Source: DUPQ01 sp041678685 | GTDB taxonomy: Bacteria > Bacillota > Clostridia > DUPQ01 | Length of the DNA stretch: 12,498 nucleotides | Direction of reading: 5' to 3' | Assembly: GCA_041678685.1 (NCBI GenBank) | Contig: JBAYNV010000053.1 | Span: 1 to 12,498, forward strand | Shown: in pieces, positions 1 through 6,048 of the stretch | Position numbering within the stretch: the first letter of the stretch is position 1 | Layout: every line of letters begins with the position of its first letter | Position numbers and translations under genes: made by a program | Notes under the pieces: model-generated | Databases searched by the model: none | Seen by the model: only the letters and a program-made list of their open reading frames with translations | What the model was told of the DNA's origin: nothing

Positions 1-327
1 AACATTATTTTTGATTATCTCTCTGTCGCAGGCAAAGATAAGGCGGGCGACAGATAGATCGGTATTTGCGATCTTTGTGAATAATCGTCTGGTATCATCC
101 ATCAACGGTTCCAGACGGTTTTTAACATGATCATATACTTTCTGTATAGGGAACAGGTATTTGGCAGATTCCTCACCTGACAAGTGAAGTTTGGTTTCAT
201 AGTGTTTGCAAGTCACCTGCATATCCGTCCACATATAACCGTCATCTTCAATTGACGTTGATATTCTTTCAAGTATACATAATGCTTCATATTTAGGATC
301 GGGTGCAAGTATGATATCAGTTTTCAT
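1..327 (-). CDS. Unknown protein, N-terminal 109 residues (cut by window edge)
   Basis: This gene starts at an ATG at 327-325 and runs off the left edge with no stop in 109 codons. A good AGGAGA ribosome binding site lies just ahead of the start and overlaps the stop codon of the exporter gene upstream, so the two are very probably co-transcribed and translationally coupled (12 bp apart). The visible protein begins MKTDIILAPDPKYEALC and is soluble and mixed-charge, with no membrane helix, Walker motif or clear helix-turn-helix. I do not recognise the family. A gene coupled to an MFS exporter is often its regulator, for example an ArsR-type protein with the DNA-binding domain at the C-terminus, but that part would be outside the window, so this is a guess only. 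The reading frame itself is well supported by start, ribosome binding site and operon position. Confidence 0.75.
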   Translation of the reverse strand, partial: MKTDIILAPDPKYEALCILERISTSIEDDGYMWTDMQVTCKHYETKLHLSGEESAKYLFPIQKVYDHVKNRLEPLMDDTRRLFTKIANTDLSVARLIFACDREIIKNNV

Positions 328-339
328 TTGATCATCTCC

Positions 340-1575
340 TTATATCGAATTATATATTTTTATCCTGGATATAGCCACATATAGCGATAACATCAGGATG
401 CCGAATATCAGGAATACCGTCCTGACAGGAAGATAATACGATGCGATCGAGCACAGGAAAGAGCCTAACGGCATTGCCGCGCACAGAAGGGAGTTTATAA
501 GGCCGCCTATCCTCGAAAGGAATTTCTTATCAACATTTTTCATGAAACTTGCCGAGTATATGACGCTCTGCACGCCTATACCCATCCCTATGACAACAGT
601 TGCTCCCAGAACGCCGGCAAGGCAGGCTGCTGATCCATTTTTTAATGCAAGCGGTGCAAGAAGTATCACTCCAAATGATGCAATGATACCGCTGATGACC
701 ATCAGCGAGATATTTTTGATCTTCTGCAGTTTTGGCGTGATAAAAGAACCGATCGCCAGACCGATCACTAATGACAGTTGCATGTATGAAAAGAAATCCG
801 CTCCCTGGCCAAGATCGTCAGAGACATATGCGGTACCAAGGGAATTCAACGGGACCATGCAGAAGTTCAGCAGCATCCCCAGCATGAAAAGCGCGACAAG
901 CAGTTTATTATGTAATATATATTTTACGCCTTCCACAAGATCTTTTTTTAATTCGGATATACTTGATATCGCTTCATGTATTTCTTCCTTGTACTTTATG
1001 AAAGATATGATGAGGGCGGATATAAAGAATGTTGCCGTATCGACTATAAGCGCTCCGCTCTCCCCGATCAATACTATCACCGATCCTGCTGATGCAAGGC
1101 CTATGATCTCTGCTACACGGCTTAAGGTACTGTTGAGCGCAGTGCCGGTTGTATAATGCTCTTCATCTAATATTGAGGGAACGATCGATATCCCTGCAGG
1201 AACACGGAAAGCTTCAAATGAAGAATTCAGTATAGTCACGATCGCAAGAAGGGCAGGAGTCAGGGTACCTGTCATAAACAGTAATGTTGTTGCAAGCATG
1301 CACAGGCCTCTTGCAATGTCCATAAGGACCATTATCCTGCGTTTGTTCATACGTTCCACATATACTGCAAATATTGGCTGTAATACGATCGTAGGGATGT
1401 AGTTAAGACCTATTATCAGTGCCATCAATGCAGCGCTGCCGGTTATTTCATACATTATCCAGCTGATAGCGATCGCATCAATGGAATCACCGAATCTGTT
1501 TATGATATTTGCGACGATCATCTTGAGATATTGCTTCTGTGTTTTTAATTCCTTATATGAAGTAGAGCCTGCCAT
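340..1575 (-). CDS. MFS transporter, MFS_3/EntS-like drug or metabolite exporter
   Basis: A 411-residue integral membrane protein with about 12 predicted hydrophobic segments arranged in two halves around a hydrophilic central stretch (about residues 194-222), as in the major facilitator superfamily. The N-terminal half has the pattern of the MFS_3 group (RFGDSIDAIAISWIMYEITG at about 27-46), and the loop after helix 2 carries a basic motif-A-like segment (YVERMNKRR, about 72-80). Length is normal for the family. Members export drugs, siderophores or small metabolites using the proton gradient; the substrate cannot be told from sequence. The start is the ATG at 1575, with an AAGGAT ribosome binding site about 9 nt upstream. 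It is the first gene of a minus-strand operon with the truncated unknown gene. A promoter overlapped by direct repeats precedes it, suggesting control by a local repressor or by ligand. Confidence 0.88.
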   Translation of the reverse strand: MAGSTSYKELKTQKQYLKMIVANIINRFGDSIDAIAISWIMYEITGSAALMALIIGLNYIPTIVLQPIFAVYVERMNKRRIMVLMDIARGLCMLATTLLFMTGTLTPALLAIVTILNSSFEAFRVPAGISIVPSILDEEHYTTGTALNSTLSRVAEIIGLASAGSVIVLIGESGALIVDTATFFISALIISFIKYKEEIHEAISSISELKKDLVEGVKYILHNKLLVALFMLGMLLNFCMVPLNSLGTAYVSDDLGQGADFFSYMQLSLVIGLAIGSFITPKLQKIKNISLMVISGIIASFGVILLAPLALKNGSAACLAGVLGATVVIGMGIGVQSVIYSASFMKNVDKKFLSRIGGLINSLLCAAMPLGSFLCSIASYYLPVRTVFLIFGILMLSLYVAISRIKIYNSI

Positions 1576-1604
1576 GACCTGTTATCCTTCTTTCCTTATG
1601 TGAT

Positions 1605-1648
1605 AAATTATCATATAGTTAGACTGATGTCAATACTAATAGTTAGAC
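1605..1648 (-). promoter_or_regulatory. Promoter of the MFS operon flanked by 10-bp direct repeats
   Basis: On the minus strand there is a TTGACA -35 box (1633-1628), a 17-bp spacer and a TAATTT -10 box (1610-1605) preceded by TGA, giving an extended -10. Two exact copies of GTCTAACTAT lie at 1648-1639, just upstream of the -35, and at 1624-1615, inside the spacer, spaced 24 bp apart. A 13-bp palindrome TGATAAATTATCA (1601-1613) covers the -10 box. This arrangement is what a repressor operator would look like; the regulator is not identified. Confidence 0.6.
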
Positions 1649-1707
1649 AAAAATCGAAATATAAGAGAAGATATGTTTTTAAATCTTTTAGATCAGATTT
1701 TCAGTAT

Positions 1708-1738
1708 AAAAAAAGCAAGGATGATCTGTATCCTTGCT
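1708..1738 (-). terminator. Rho-independent terminator after the alpha-mannosidase gene
   Basis: A perfect 9-bp stem (AGCAAGGAT / ATCCTTGCT, 1714-1722 and 1730-1738) with a 7-nt loop is followed on the minus strand by seven T residues. It lies 26 bp past the stop of the GH38 gene and separates it from the MFS operon downstream. Confidence 0.9.
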
Positions 1739-1763
1739 GATAAATAATTCATGCAGTATGCAT

Positions 1764-4190
1764 CTACCTTTCCAGAAGGTCCACCTCAGTGACTGTCCCG
1801 TCCTTTGCTATTTTGAATGTCTTGAACTCATTATGGCCAAAGTGTGCATCTATCTTTGTGTTCCAAAGAGGGGAAGTGATGACAACATCAGTATCCTCAC
1901 CGCTGGATTCATATGCACGTAATATCGTACCATCCTCATCCTCAGCATCTTTTATTGCAGTAACGATGATGTTGCCACTGGATACATATATTCCTTCCAA
2001 TACACCACCGAGCGTGCCATGATGAAAAGTTTCTATGATATGTCGCACCGGCATATTCAGTTCATATGCGTTTTTTGCAGATGCTTCCAAAGATTCATAC
2101 GGGAACATAGTGTATATGAAATCATGCACTCCAAGATCCATGTAGTCAACGAATTCATCGCGATCGCCAAAATGGTCCGCATATATGGCAGTCCTCAGTA
2201 TTGTAAGGGCAAATACATTATCACTGACGGAAAAACTGTATTTGGATGTGTTGGCAAAACCTAATCCGCCTTTTTTACCAATAACAGCCATCCATTTCTG
2301 CCCTGACTGTTCGTCACCGTCAGTCTTGCGTTCTATATATCCGTACGGCATTTCACAGTATGCCTTTGGTTCAGTTACATTGACCGGAATAATGATTTTA
2401 AATATCCTGTGTTTTTCCCTGAAATCCACGCGGGCTCTGACTGTGACCCGCTTATCATTGCTTAAGATCATATAATCCTGACATAGCATGGAATCACCAT
2501 AATTCATTACGACCCTCATTATTGAGCGGACAGGTCCGTTTTCGATATTTGTCACGCTTACGTTTTTAAACTGACCTATTTTCCTGTCAAATGCCTTTAT
2601 ACCGTGTGCCCATGTATCATAATCGGAATCATCATATACAGCGGCTTCGGTATCTTTAGCAAGGAGTTCCTGATCCTTTGTTTTATCATAATAACTTATA
2701 AGAGCACCCGTAAAACGGTCGAATGTCAGTTTGATAAGTTCGTTTTCTATGGACGTACTGTCGCATACCATACCGTTGATCACATCACCGGCTGGTTCCT
2801 TATGTGTGAACATGCGGTACATGCGGTAACCGTATGCAGGAATGTCTGCATTAAATATCGTGTTGTACTTATCCTTGCCGTTAGTATGCGGTCCCCGTAC
2901 CTTCTGTATCGGGATCTCATTATCGAGACTGTCGGTCACAAGTGATGCGCATTCGTTTATCTGTATCGATGTTTTAACAGACCATGAAAGAGGGTTGAAA
3001 ACAATGATCGGAGTGCCAAGTGAATCATGTTCCCACACTCTGCTCCAGTTATCCTTGCATCCAAGTACATTGGAATCCATAAGCGTATCGATGTTCCATG
3101 AAATCTTCTGCATGGCATAATTAATGACCTGTTCGGTTATACTCATGGATTCGCTGTGAAGATATCCCGCATCTGTATAGGCATCCTTTATAGAGCAGCC
3201 ACCCATTATGTCATGAAACTGGTTAAACAGGATATTTTTCCAGGCTTTGGCCAGTCTCTTTTTCGGATAGGGGACATCGAAAAGCTTTGATGCCATCACT
3301 GATATCATTTCAGCTGTAAGGACATTGTTTTCACATGATCTGTTACCCTGCTTGATCTGAGTACAAGCACTATAACATCCCTTTGCATGATACTGAAGAT
3401 CATCCGCAACTATTGGGACATTCAGATCTCCGACTTCCCTGAAATATTCATCAGGTGTTGAGAATACGAAGTTTTTATGATCCTTTGTTAAAGGAGTCAG
3501 TATATTCAAAAGTTTTATCGTCGCTCCTCCTCCATGATTTCCAACACCATAAAATCCCATGTACGGCACGCCTTCAGCATCGGCTTTTTCATTCAGCAGC
3601 CTGTATTTTTCCGGATCGCATGCCATGCCATATGACATAGGTATCCTGAATGTGCGGACAACGGATCCGTCCGGGCTCTGCCAGTCAAACAGATTCGCGG
3701 GCATATCTTTTTCATGCTTTTCTGGACGCATGAAAATATAGCTGTCCATTCCACTTTTCCTGAGTATCTGAGGAAGCATCCCGTTATGTCCGAATGAATC
3801 TACATTGTAACCGGTTTTCGCCATTATGCCGAACTTTTCCAAAAAGTACCGCTGGCTTATAAGACCATGACGGCTGAAAGACTCACCGCACGGTATGTTA
3901 CAGTCAGGCTGAAGGAACCAACCGCCAGCTATACACCATCTTCCTTCCTTTACACGGTTTCTGATCTGCTCGAACATCAGAGGGTCGACATTTTCGACCC
4001 ACTGATAATATGCAGCGCATGCGCTTGTGAACTTATATTCGGGAAATTCATCCATACGGTCAAGCTGTGATCTGAAAGTTGCCAAAATCTCAGCAAAACC
4101 TTCCTGCCATCTCCAGAGCCACACAGGATCTATATGCGCATTTGCGATCAGATGTATTTTCTGTTTTCCAAATTTTAGTGAAGTATCCAT
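1764..4190 (-). CDS. Alpha-mannosidase, glycoside hydrolase family 38
   Basis: An 808-residue cytoplasmic enzyme (no signal peptide) that should hydrolyse alpha-linked mannose from glycans or oligosaccharides by the retaining, zinc-dependent GH38 mechanism. The catalytic domain is at the N-terminus: AHIDPVWLW at 18-26 supplies the zinc ligands His19 and Asp21; NVDSFGHNGMLPQIL at 129-143 contains the nucleophile Asp131; NHGGG follows at 218-222, and FHDIMGG with His326-Asp327 supplies a further zinc ligand. The rest is the mid-domain and the beta-rich GH38 C-terminal domain. All key residues are present, so it should be active. The start at 4190 has GGAGA about 8 nt upstream. The gene is alone between its own promoter and terminator; no sugar transporter, PTS or other glycosidase is adjacent, so the substrate (host N-glycan, yeast mannan or manno-oligosaccharide) cannot be inferred from context. 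Confidence 0.95.
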   Translation of the reverse strand: MDTSLKFGKQKIHLIANAHIDPVWLWRWQEGFAEILATFRSQLDRMDEFPEYKFTSACAAYYQWVENVDPLMFEQIRNRVKEGRWCIAGGWFLQPDCNIPCGESFSRHGLISQRYFLEKFGIMAKTGYNVDSFGHNGMLPQILRKSGMDSYIFMRPEKHEKDMPANLFDWQSPDGSVVRTFRIPMSYGMACDPEKYRLLNEKADAEGVPYMGFYGVGNHGGGATIKLLNILTPLTKDHKNFVFSTPDEYFREVGDLNVPIVADDLQYHAKGCYSACTQIKQGNRSCENNVLTAEMISVMASKLFDVPYPKKRLAKAWKNILFNQFHDIMGGCSIKDAYTDAGYLHSESMSITEQVINYAMQKISWNIDTLMDSNVLGCKDNWSRVWEHDSLGTPIIVFNPLSWSVKTSIQINECASLVTDSLDNEIPIQKVRGPHTNGKDKYNTIFNADIPAYGYRMYRMFTHKEPAGDVINGMVCDSTSIENELIKLTFDRFTGALISYYDKTKDQELLAKDTEAAVYDDSDYDTWAHGIKAFDRKIGQFKNVSVTNIENGPVRSIMRVVMNYGDSMLCQDYMILSNDKRVTVRARVDFREKHRIFKIIIPVNVTEPKAYCEMPYGYIERKTDGDEQSGQKWMAVIGKKGGLGFANTSKYSFSVSDNVFALTILRTAIYADHFGDRDEFVDYMDLGVHDFIYTMFPYESLEASAKNAYELNMPVRHIIETFHHGTLGGVLEGIYVSSGNIIVTAIKDAEDEDGTILRAYESSGEDTDVVITSPLWNTKIDAHFGHNEFKTFKIAKDGTVTEVDLLER

Positions 4191-4222
4191 TTATTATTCT
4201 CCGTTTTTTCATGATCCAAGAA

Positions 4223-4257
4223 TGCCGTTCCATCTTCGGCACGCCAATATTTTATCA
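4223..4257 (-). promoter_or_regulatory. Probable promoter and 5' hairpin of the alpha-mannosidase gene
   Basis: The minus strand has TGATAAAAT (4257-4249), an extended -10 (TGn then TAAAAT), with no good -35. Transcription would start near 4242, directly at a small hairpin (TGCCG/CGGCA, 4241-4223, 9-nt loop), and give a leader of about 50 nt. A 5'-terminal hairpin commonly stabilises an mRNA. No catabolite-response (cre) site was recognised here. Confidence 0.45.
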
Positions 4258-4322
4258 CAATATCCATTGCAAATATGTTATGTATAAAAAAAGTGATTAA
4301 TTAAGGGACAGCATAACCTGAT

Positions 4323-4351
4323 TTGGCTTTTTCACTGTAATAGAGTAAAAT
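4323..4351 (+). promoter_or_regulatory. Promoter of the NYN-domain gene
   Basis: TTGGCT (4323-4328), a 17-bp spacer and TAAAAT (4346-4351) form a good sigma-A-type promoter. The expected transcription start, about 4358, falls at the upstream in-frame ATG at 4359. This argues that translation starts at the later ATG (4392), which has a strong ribosome binding site. Confidence 0.6.
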
Positions 4352-4391
4352 ATAACATATGAATAACACGATCATACGAGGAGGAATTCAA

Positions 4392-5147
4392 ATGAACGGT
4401 GAAAAACGTTTTGCTGTGCTAATCGATGCTGATAATGTTTCAGATAAATATTTAAGATATATTTTCGATGAATTAGCTAAAGACGGCACTATAACATACA
4501 AACGCATATATGGGGATTGGACGAAACCCGCGCTTGGACCCTGGAAAAATATATTATTGAATTATTCCATTACCCCTATCCAGCAATATGGATATACGAC
4601 AGGAAAGAATGCTACCGATTCTGCGATGATAATCGATGCAATGGATATATTGTACAGCCGTAATGTAGAAGGATTCTGTATCGTATCGAGCGACAGTGAT
4701 TTTACCAGGCTTGCATCCAGACTGAGGGAATCGGGGATGGATGTTGTCGGAATGGGAGAGAAGAAGACTCCTTCGGCATTTGTAGCTGCATGTAACAAGT
4801 TCAAATACCTTGATATACTGGCAAAGAGCAGTGAGAAGGGAATATCATCTGCCGTTCCTGCTAAAGAAAATAAGACAAATGAGAAAAATCCCTGTGAAGA
4901 ATCGATAACCCCTTTGGAGACCCTGAAAAAAGCTATCGAAACGATAGCTGATGATATATCAGATGATGACGGGTGGAGTCCGTTGAGCGATATCGGTAAC
5001 ATACTTACAAAGAGATTTTCAGATTTTGATGTAAGAAACTATGGATTCAACAAGCTTACTCCATTGATATCCTCTCTTAAAATGTATGAAGTCAAATCTA
5101 TAAAGAAAAATAATCTGAAACTGATATATATAAAGAAAAAAGTATAA
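4392..5147 (+). CDS. NYN-domain (PIN-like) putative RNase with C-terminal OST-HTH/LOTUS domain
   Basis: A 251-residue soluble protein. Residues about 7-145 form a NYN (LabA/DUF88-like) PIN-fold nuclease domain: the strand AVLIDADN places acidic residues Asp12 and Asp14, KNATDSAM places Asp76, and VSSDSDF places Asp101 and Asp103, matching the metal-binding acidic set of the family. A charged, probably flexible linker (about 146-172) leads to a C-terminal domain (about 175-250; GWSPLSDIGNILTKRF, then YGFNKLTPLISSL) typical of OST-HTH/LOTUS, a winged-helix RNA-binding module. The same domain order occurs in eukaryotic MARF1-type proteins and many uncharacterised bacterial ones. The likely role is endoribonuclease action on a bound RNA; the target is unknown. 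The start at 4392 is chosen for the GAGGAGG site 6-7 nt upstream; an in-frame ATG at 4359 has no such site and lies at the predicted transcript start. It is monocistronic, divergent from the mannosidase gene. Confidence 0.88.
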   Translation: MNGEKRFAVLIDADNVSDKYLRYIFDELAKDGTITYKRIYGDWTKPALGPWKNILLNYSITPIQQYGYTTGKNATDSAMIIDAMDILYSRNVEGFCIVSSDSDFTRLASRLRESGMDVVGMGEKKTPSAFVAACNKFKYLDILAKSSEKGISSAVPAKENKTNEKNPCEESITPLETLKKAIETIADDISDDDGWSPLSDIGNILTKRFSDFDVRNYGFNKLTPLISSLKMYEVKSIKKNNLKLIYIKKKV

Positions 5148-5181
5148 TGACAGCCAAAGCATGATATAAGGACCATCGGAT

Positions 5182-5214
5182 AAAAAAAGAGGCGATCACA
5201 TGATCACCTCTTTT
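5182..5214. terminator. Bidirectional terminator between the NYN gene and small protein gene 1
   Basis: A 14-bp stem with one mismatch (5185-5198 with 5201-5214, core AAAAGAGG / CCTCTTTT) and a two-base loop is flanked by a run of T on the plus strand and seven A residues on the left, which become a T run on the minus strand. It can therefore stop both the NYN transcript and the convergent small-gene transcript. Confidence 0.85.
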
Positions 5215-5301
5215 CAAGTTCATAAACTGTTTGCCTGATGATATACACCATAATCATTATTGCAAACTGACCCAATCACATAGTAGTCCGATATTCCGTT
5301 T

Positions 5302-5406
5302 CTACTTTTTCTTAGCCGGAGCAGGTGTGGCAGCTGTCGAAGCTGTAACAGGTTTTGCTTCTGCTTTCTTCTTTTTCATCACTTTCTTTGGATTCTTGTC
5401 ACCCAT
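5302..5406 (-). CDS. Small lysine/alanine-rich MGDK protein, copy 1 (34 residues)
   Basis: A 34-residue, highly basic, low-complexity protein starting MGDKNPKKVMKKKKAEAK, with an Ala/Pro/Thr-rich middle and an AKKK end. It is real rather than chance because it has a perfect consensus promoter, an AGAGGTGAT ribosome binding site 4-5 nt before the ATG, a terminator behind it, and a paralog just upstream that begins M-G-D-K-S-P. No membrane segment, signal peptide or cysteine is present; the protein is probably disordered and could bind nucleic acid or ribosomes through charge, but no function is known. From memory, small proteins with this M-G-D-K-(S/N)-P start occur as hypothetical proteins in many bacteria; I cannot confirm this here. 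The size is below the usual gene-calling threshold, so it is easily missed. Confidence 0.8.
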   Translation of the reverse strand: MGDKNPKKVMKKKKAEAKPVTASTAATPAPAKKK

Positions 5407-5531
5407 TTTAATCACCTCTGTTTCAATTTTATACGGTTGAAATCATAACAACACTTCATTATAAAGTGGCTGAAACGATATGATTTTCCGTATGGCGTCA
5501 GTACTTTCTTCTGTAAAATACCAATACCAAC

Positions 5532-5560
5532 ATTATATTATCATGTTATGCCTATGTCAA
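5532..5560 (-). promoter_or_regulatory. Perfect consensus promoter of small protein gene 1
   Basis: The minus strand has TTGACA (5560-5555), exactly 17 bp, then TATAAT (5537-5532), a full match to the sigma-A consensus. Transcription from about 5525 would leave a leader of roughly 118 nt before the 34-codon gene, longer than the coding region. The leader has inverted repeats (AAATCAT/ATGATTT and CACTT/AAGTG) and may fold. The spacer shares AACATGATA with the promoter of the paralog. Confidence 0.85.
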
Positions 5561-5583
5561 ATCACTTATCGGAAATCATGTAT

Positions 5584-5611
5584 AAAAAAGAAGCAGTTAA
5601 AAGACTGCTTC
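5584..5611 (-). terminator. Terminator after small protein gene 2
   Basis: A perfect 8-bp stem (GAAGCAGT / ACTGCTTC, 5590-5597 and 5604-5611) with a 6-nt loop is followed on the minus strand by six T residues. A second GC-rich hairpin without a T run (GCCTGC / GCAGGC, 5631-5649) sits between it and the stop codon. The terminator separates copy 2 from the promoter of copy 1. Confidence 0.85.
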
Positions 5612-5673
5612 CGATTTTATCCGTTATGCCGCCTGCTATTATGGCAGGCTGTCAAGCTGTAATACACAACCTG

Positions 5674-5799
5674 TTATTTTTCTTTTCTTACCTTTTTTAC
5701 TAACTCCGGTTCAGGCATCGGTGCCGGTTTTGCTACTACTGGCTTAACATCTGTTTTTTTCTTTTTCTTTTCTTCTTTTCTAGGACTCTTATCTCCCAT
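5674..5799 (-). CDS. Small lysine-rich MGDK protein, copy 2 (41 residues)
   Basis: A 41-residue basic protein starting MGDKSPRKEEKKKKKTD, then a Val/Pro/Ala segment, ending VKKVRKEK. It is a paralog of the 34-residue protein downstream: the first eight residues match at six positions, both continue with a poly-lysine block and a K-P-V motif, and both genes share the sequence GAAACAGAGGTGAT before the start. The frame stays open upstream to an ATG at 5940, but the shared N-terminus and the ribosome binding site place the start at 5799. It has its own promoter and terminator. The function is unknown; charge and composition suggest an unstructured, possibly nucleic-acid-associated protein. Confidence 0.82.
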   Translation of the reverse strand: MGDKSPRKEEKKKKKTDVKPVVAKPAPMPEPELVKKVRKEK

Positions 5800-5824
5800 G
5801 TTGATCACCTCTGTTTCTTTATAT

Positions 5825-5844
5825 TTCAATAAATATTTATTGAA
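5825..5844. repeat. 20-bp perfect AT-rich palindrome in the leader of small gene 2
   Basis: TTCAATAAATATTTATTGAA reads the same on both strands. It lies 25-45 nt ahead of the ATG of small gene 2, just upstream of its ribosome binding site and well downstream of the promoter. In RNA it could form a hairpin next to the ribosome binding site; in DNA it could be an operator. The leader holds a second imperfect hairpin (GCGG..AAAACA / TGTTTT..CCGC, about 5857-5890). No copy of the palindrome occurs in the leader of gene 1. Confidence 0.6.
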
Positions 5845-5927
5845 CGTCTTATTTGCGGTGAAAACACGAAATTCATGTTTTATCCGCGCTGCATCAATAT
5901 TTGCGTGTATCCGATATTGACATACAC

Positions 5928-5956
5928 AATATACTATCATGTTCCTGTGATGTCAA
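5928..5956 (-). promoter_or_regulatory. Near-consensus promoter of small protein gene 2
   Basis: The minus strand has TTGACA (5956-5951), a 17-bp spacer and TATATT (5933-5928). The predicted start near 5921 gives a leader of about 120 nt, nearly the same as for gene 1. Both spacers contain AACATGATA directly before the -10 box, so the promoter seems to have been duplicated with the gene. Confidence 0.8.
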
Positions 5957-6019
5957 TTGCAGATATGACTTTTTACTATAAAAATTGTATCTTTCAGTGA
6001 TATGTTACCACGAATGTAA

Positions 6020-6025
6020 TATAAT
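6020..6025 (+). promoter_or_regulatory. Possible -10 box of the DUF5131 gene
   Basis: A perfect TATAAT lies 23 bp before the GTG start, with a transcription start expected near 6032, at the AAAGGCGG ribosome binding site. No convincing -35 box is found at 16-18 bp, so the promoter may be weak or activator-dependent. Confidence 0.4.
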
Positions 6026-6048
6026 TTCACTAAAGGCGGTATACATCA

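Noticed and set aside
542..1156. Long plus-strand open frame opposite the MFS gene
   Set aside because: It is antisense to a clear membrane transporter, has no ribosome binding site or recognisable motif, and its composition is what a complementary frame of a hydrophobic gene gives.
4359..4391. Upstream ATG of the NYN gene
   Set aside because: It lies at the predicted transcription start, 8 bp after the -10 box, without a ribosome binding site; the ATG at 4392 has GAGGAGG at good distance.
5407..5530. Riboswitch or CRISPR-like element in the small-gene leaders
   Set aside because: The inverted repeats are short, there are no regularly spaced repeats, and no known riboswitch core was recognised.
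5674..5940. 88-residue version of small protein 2 starting at 5940
   Set aside because: The start would lie upstream of the predicted transcript start near 5921, and has no ribosome binding site. The paralog begins M-G-D-K, matching the start at 5799.
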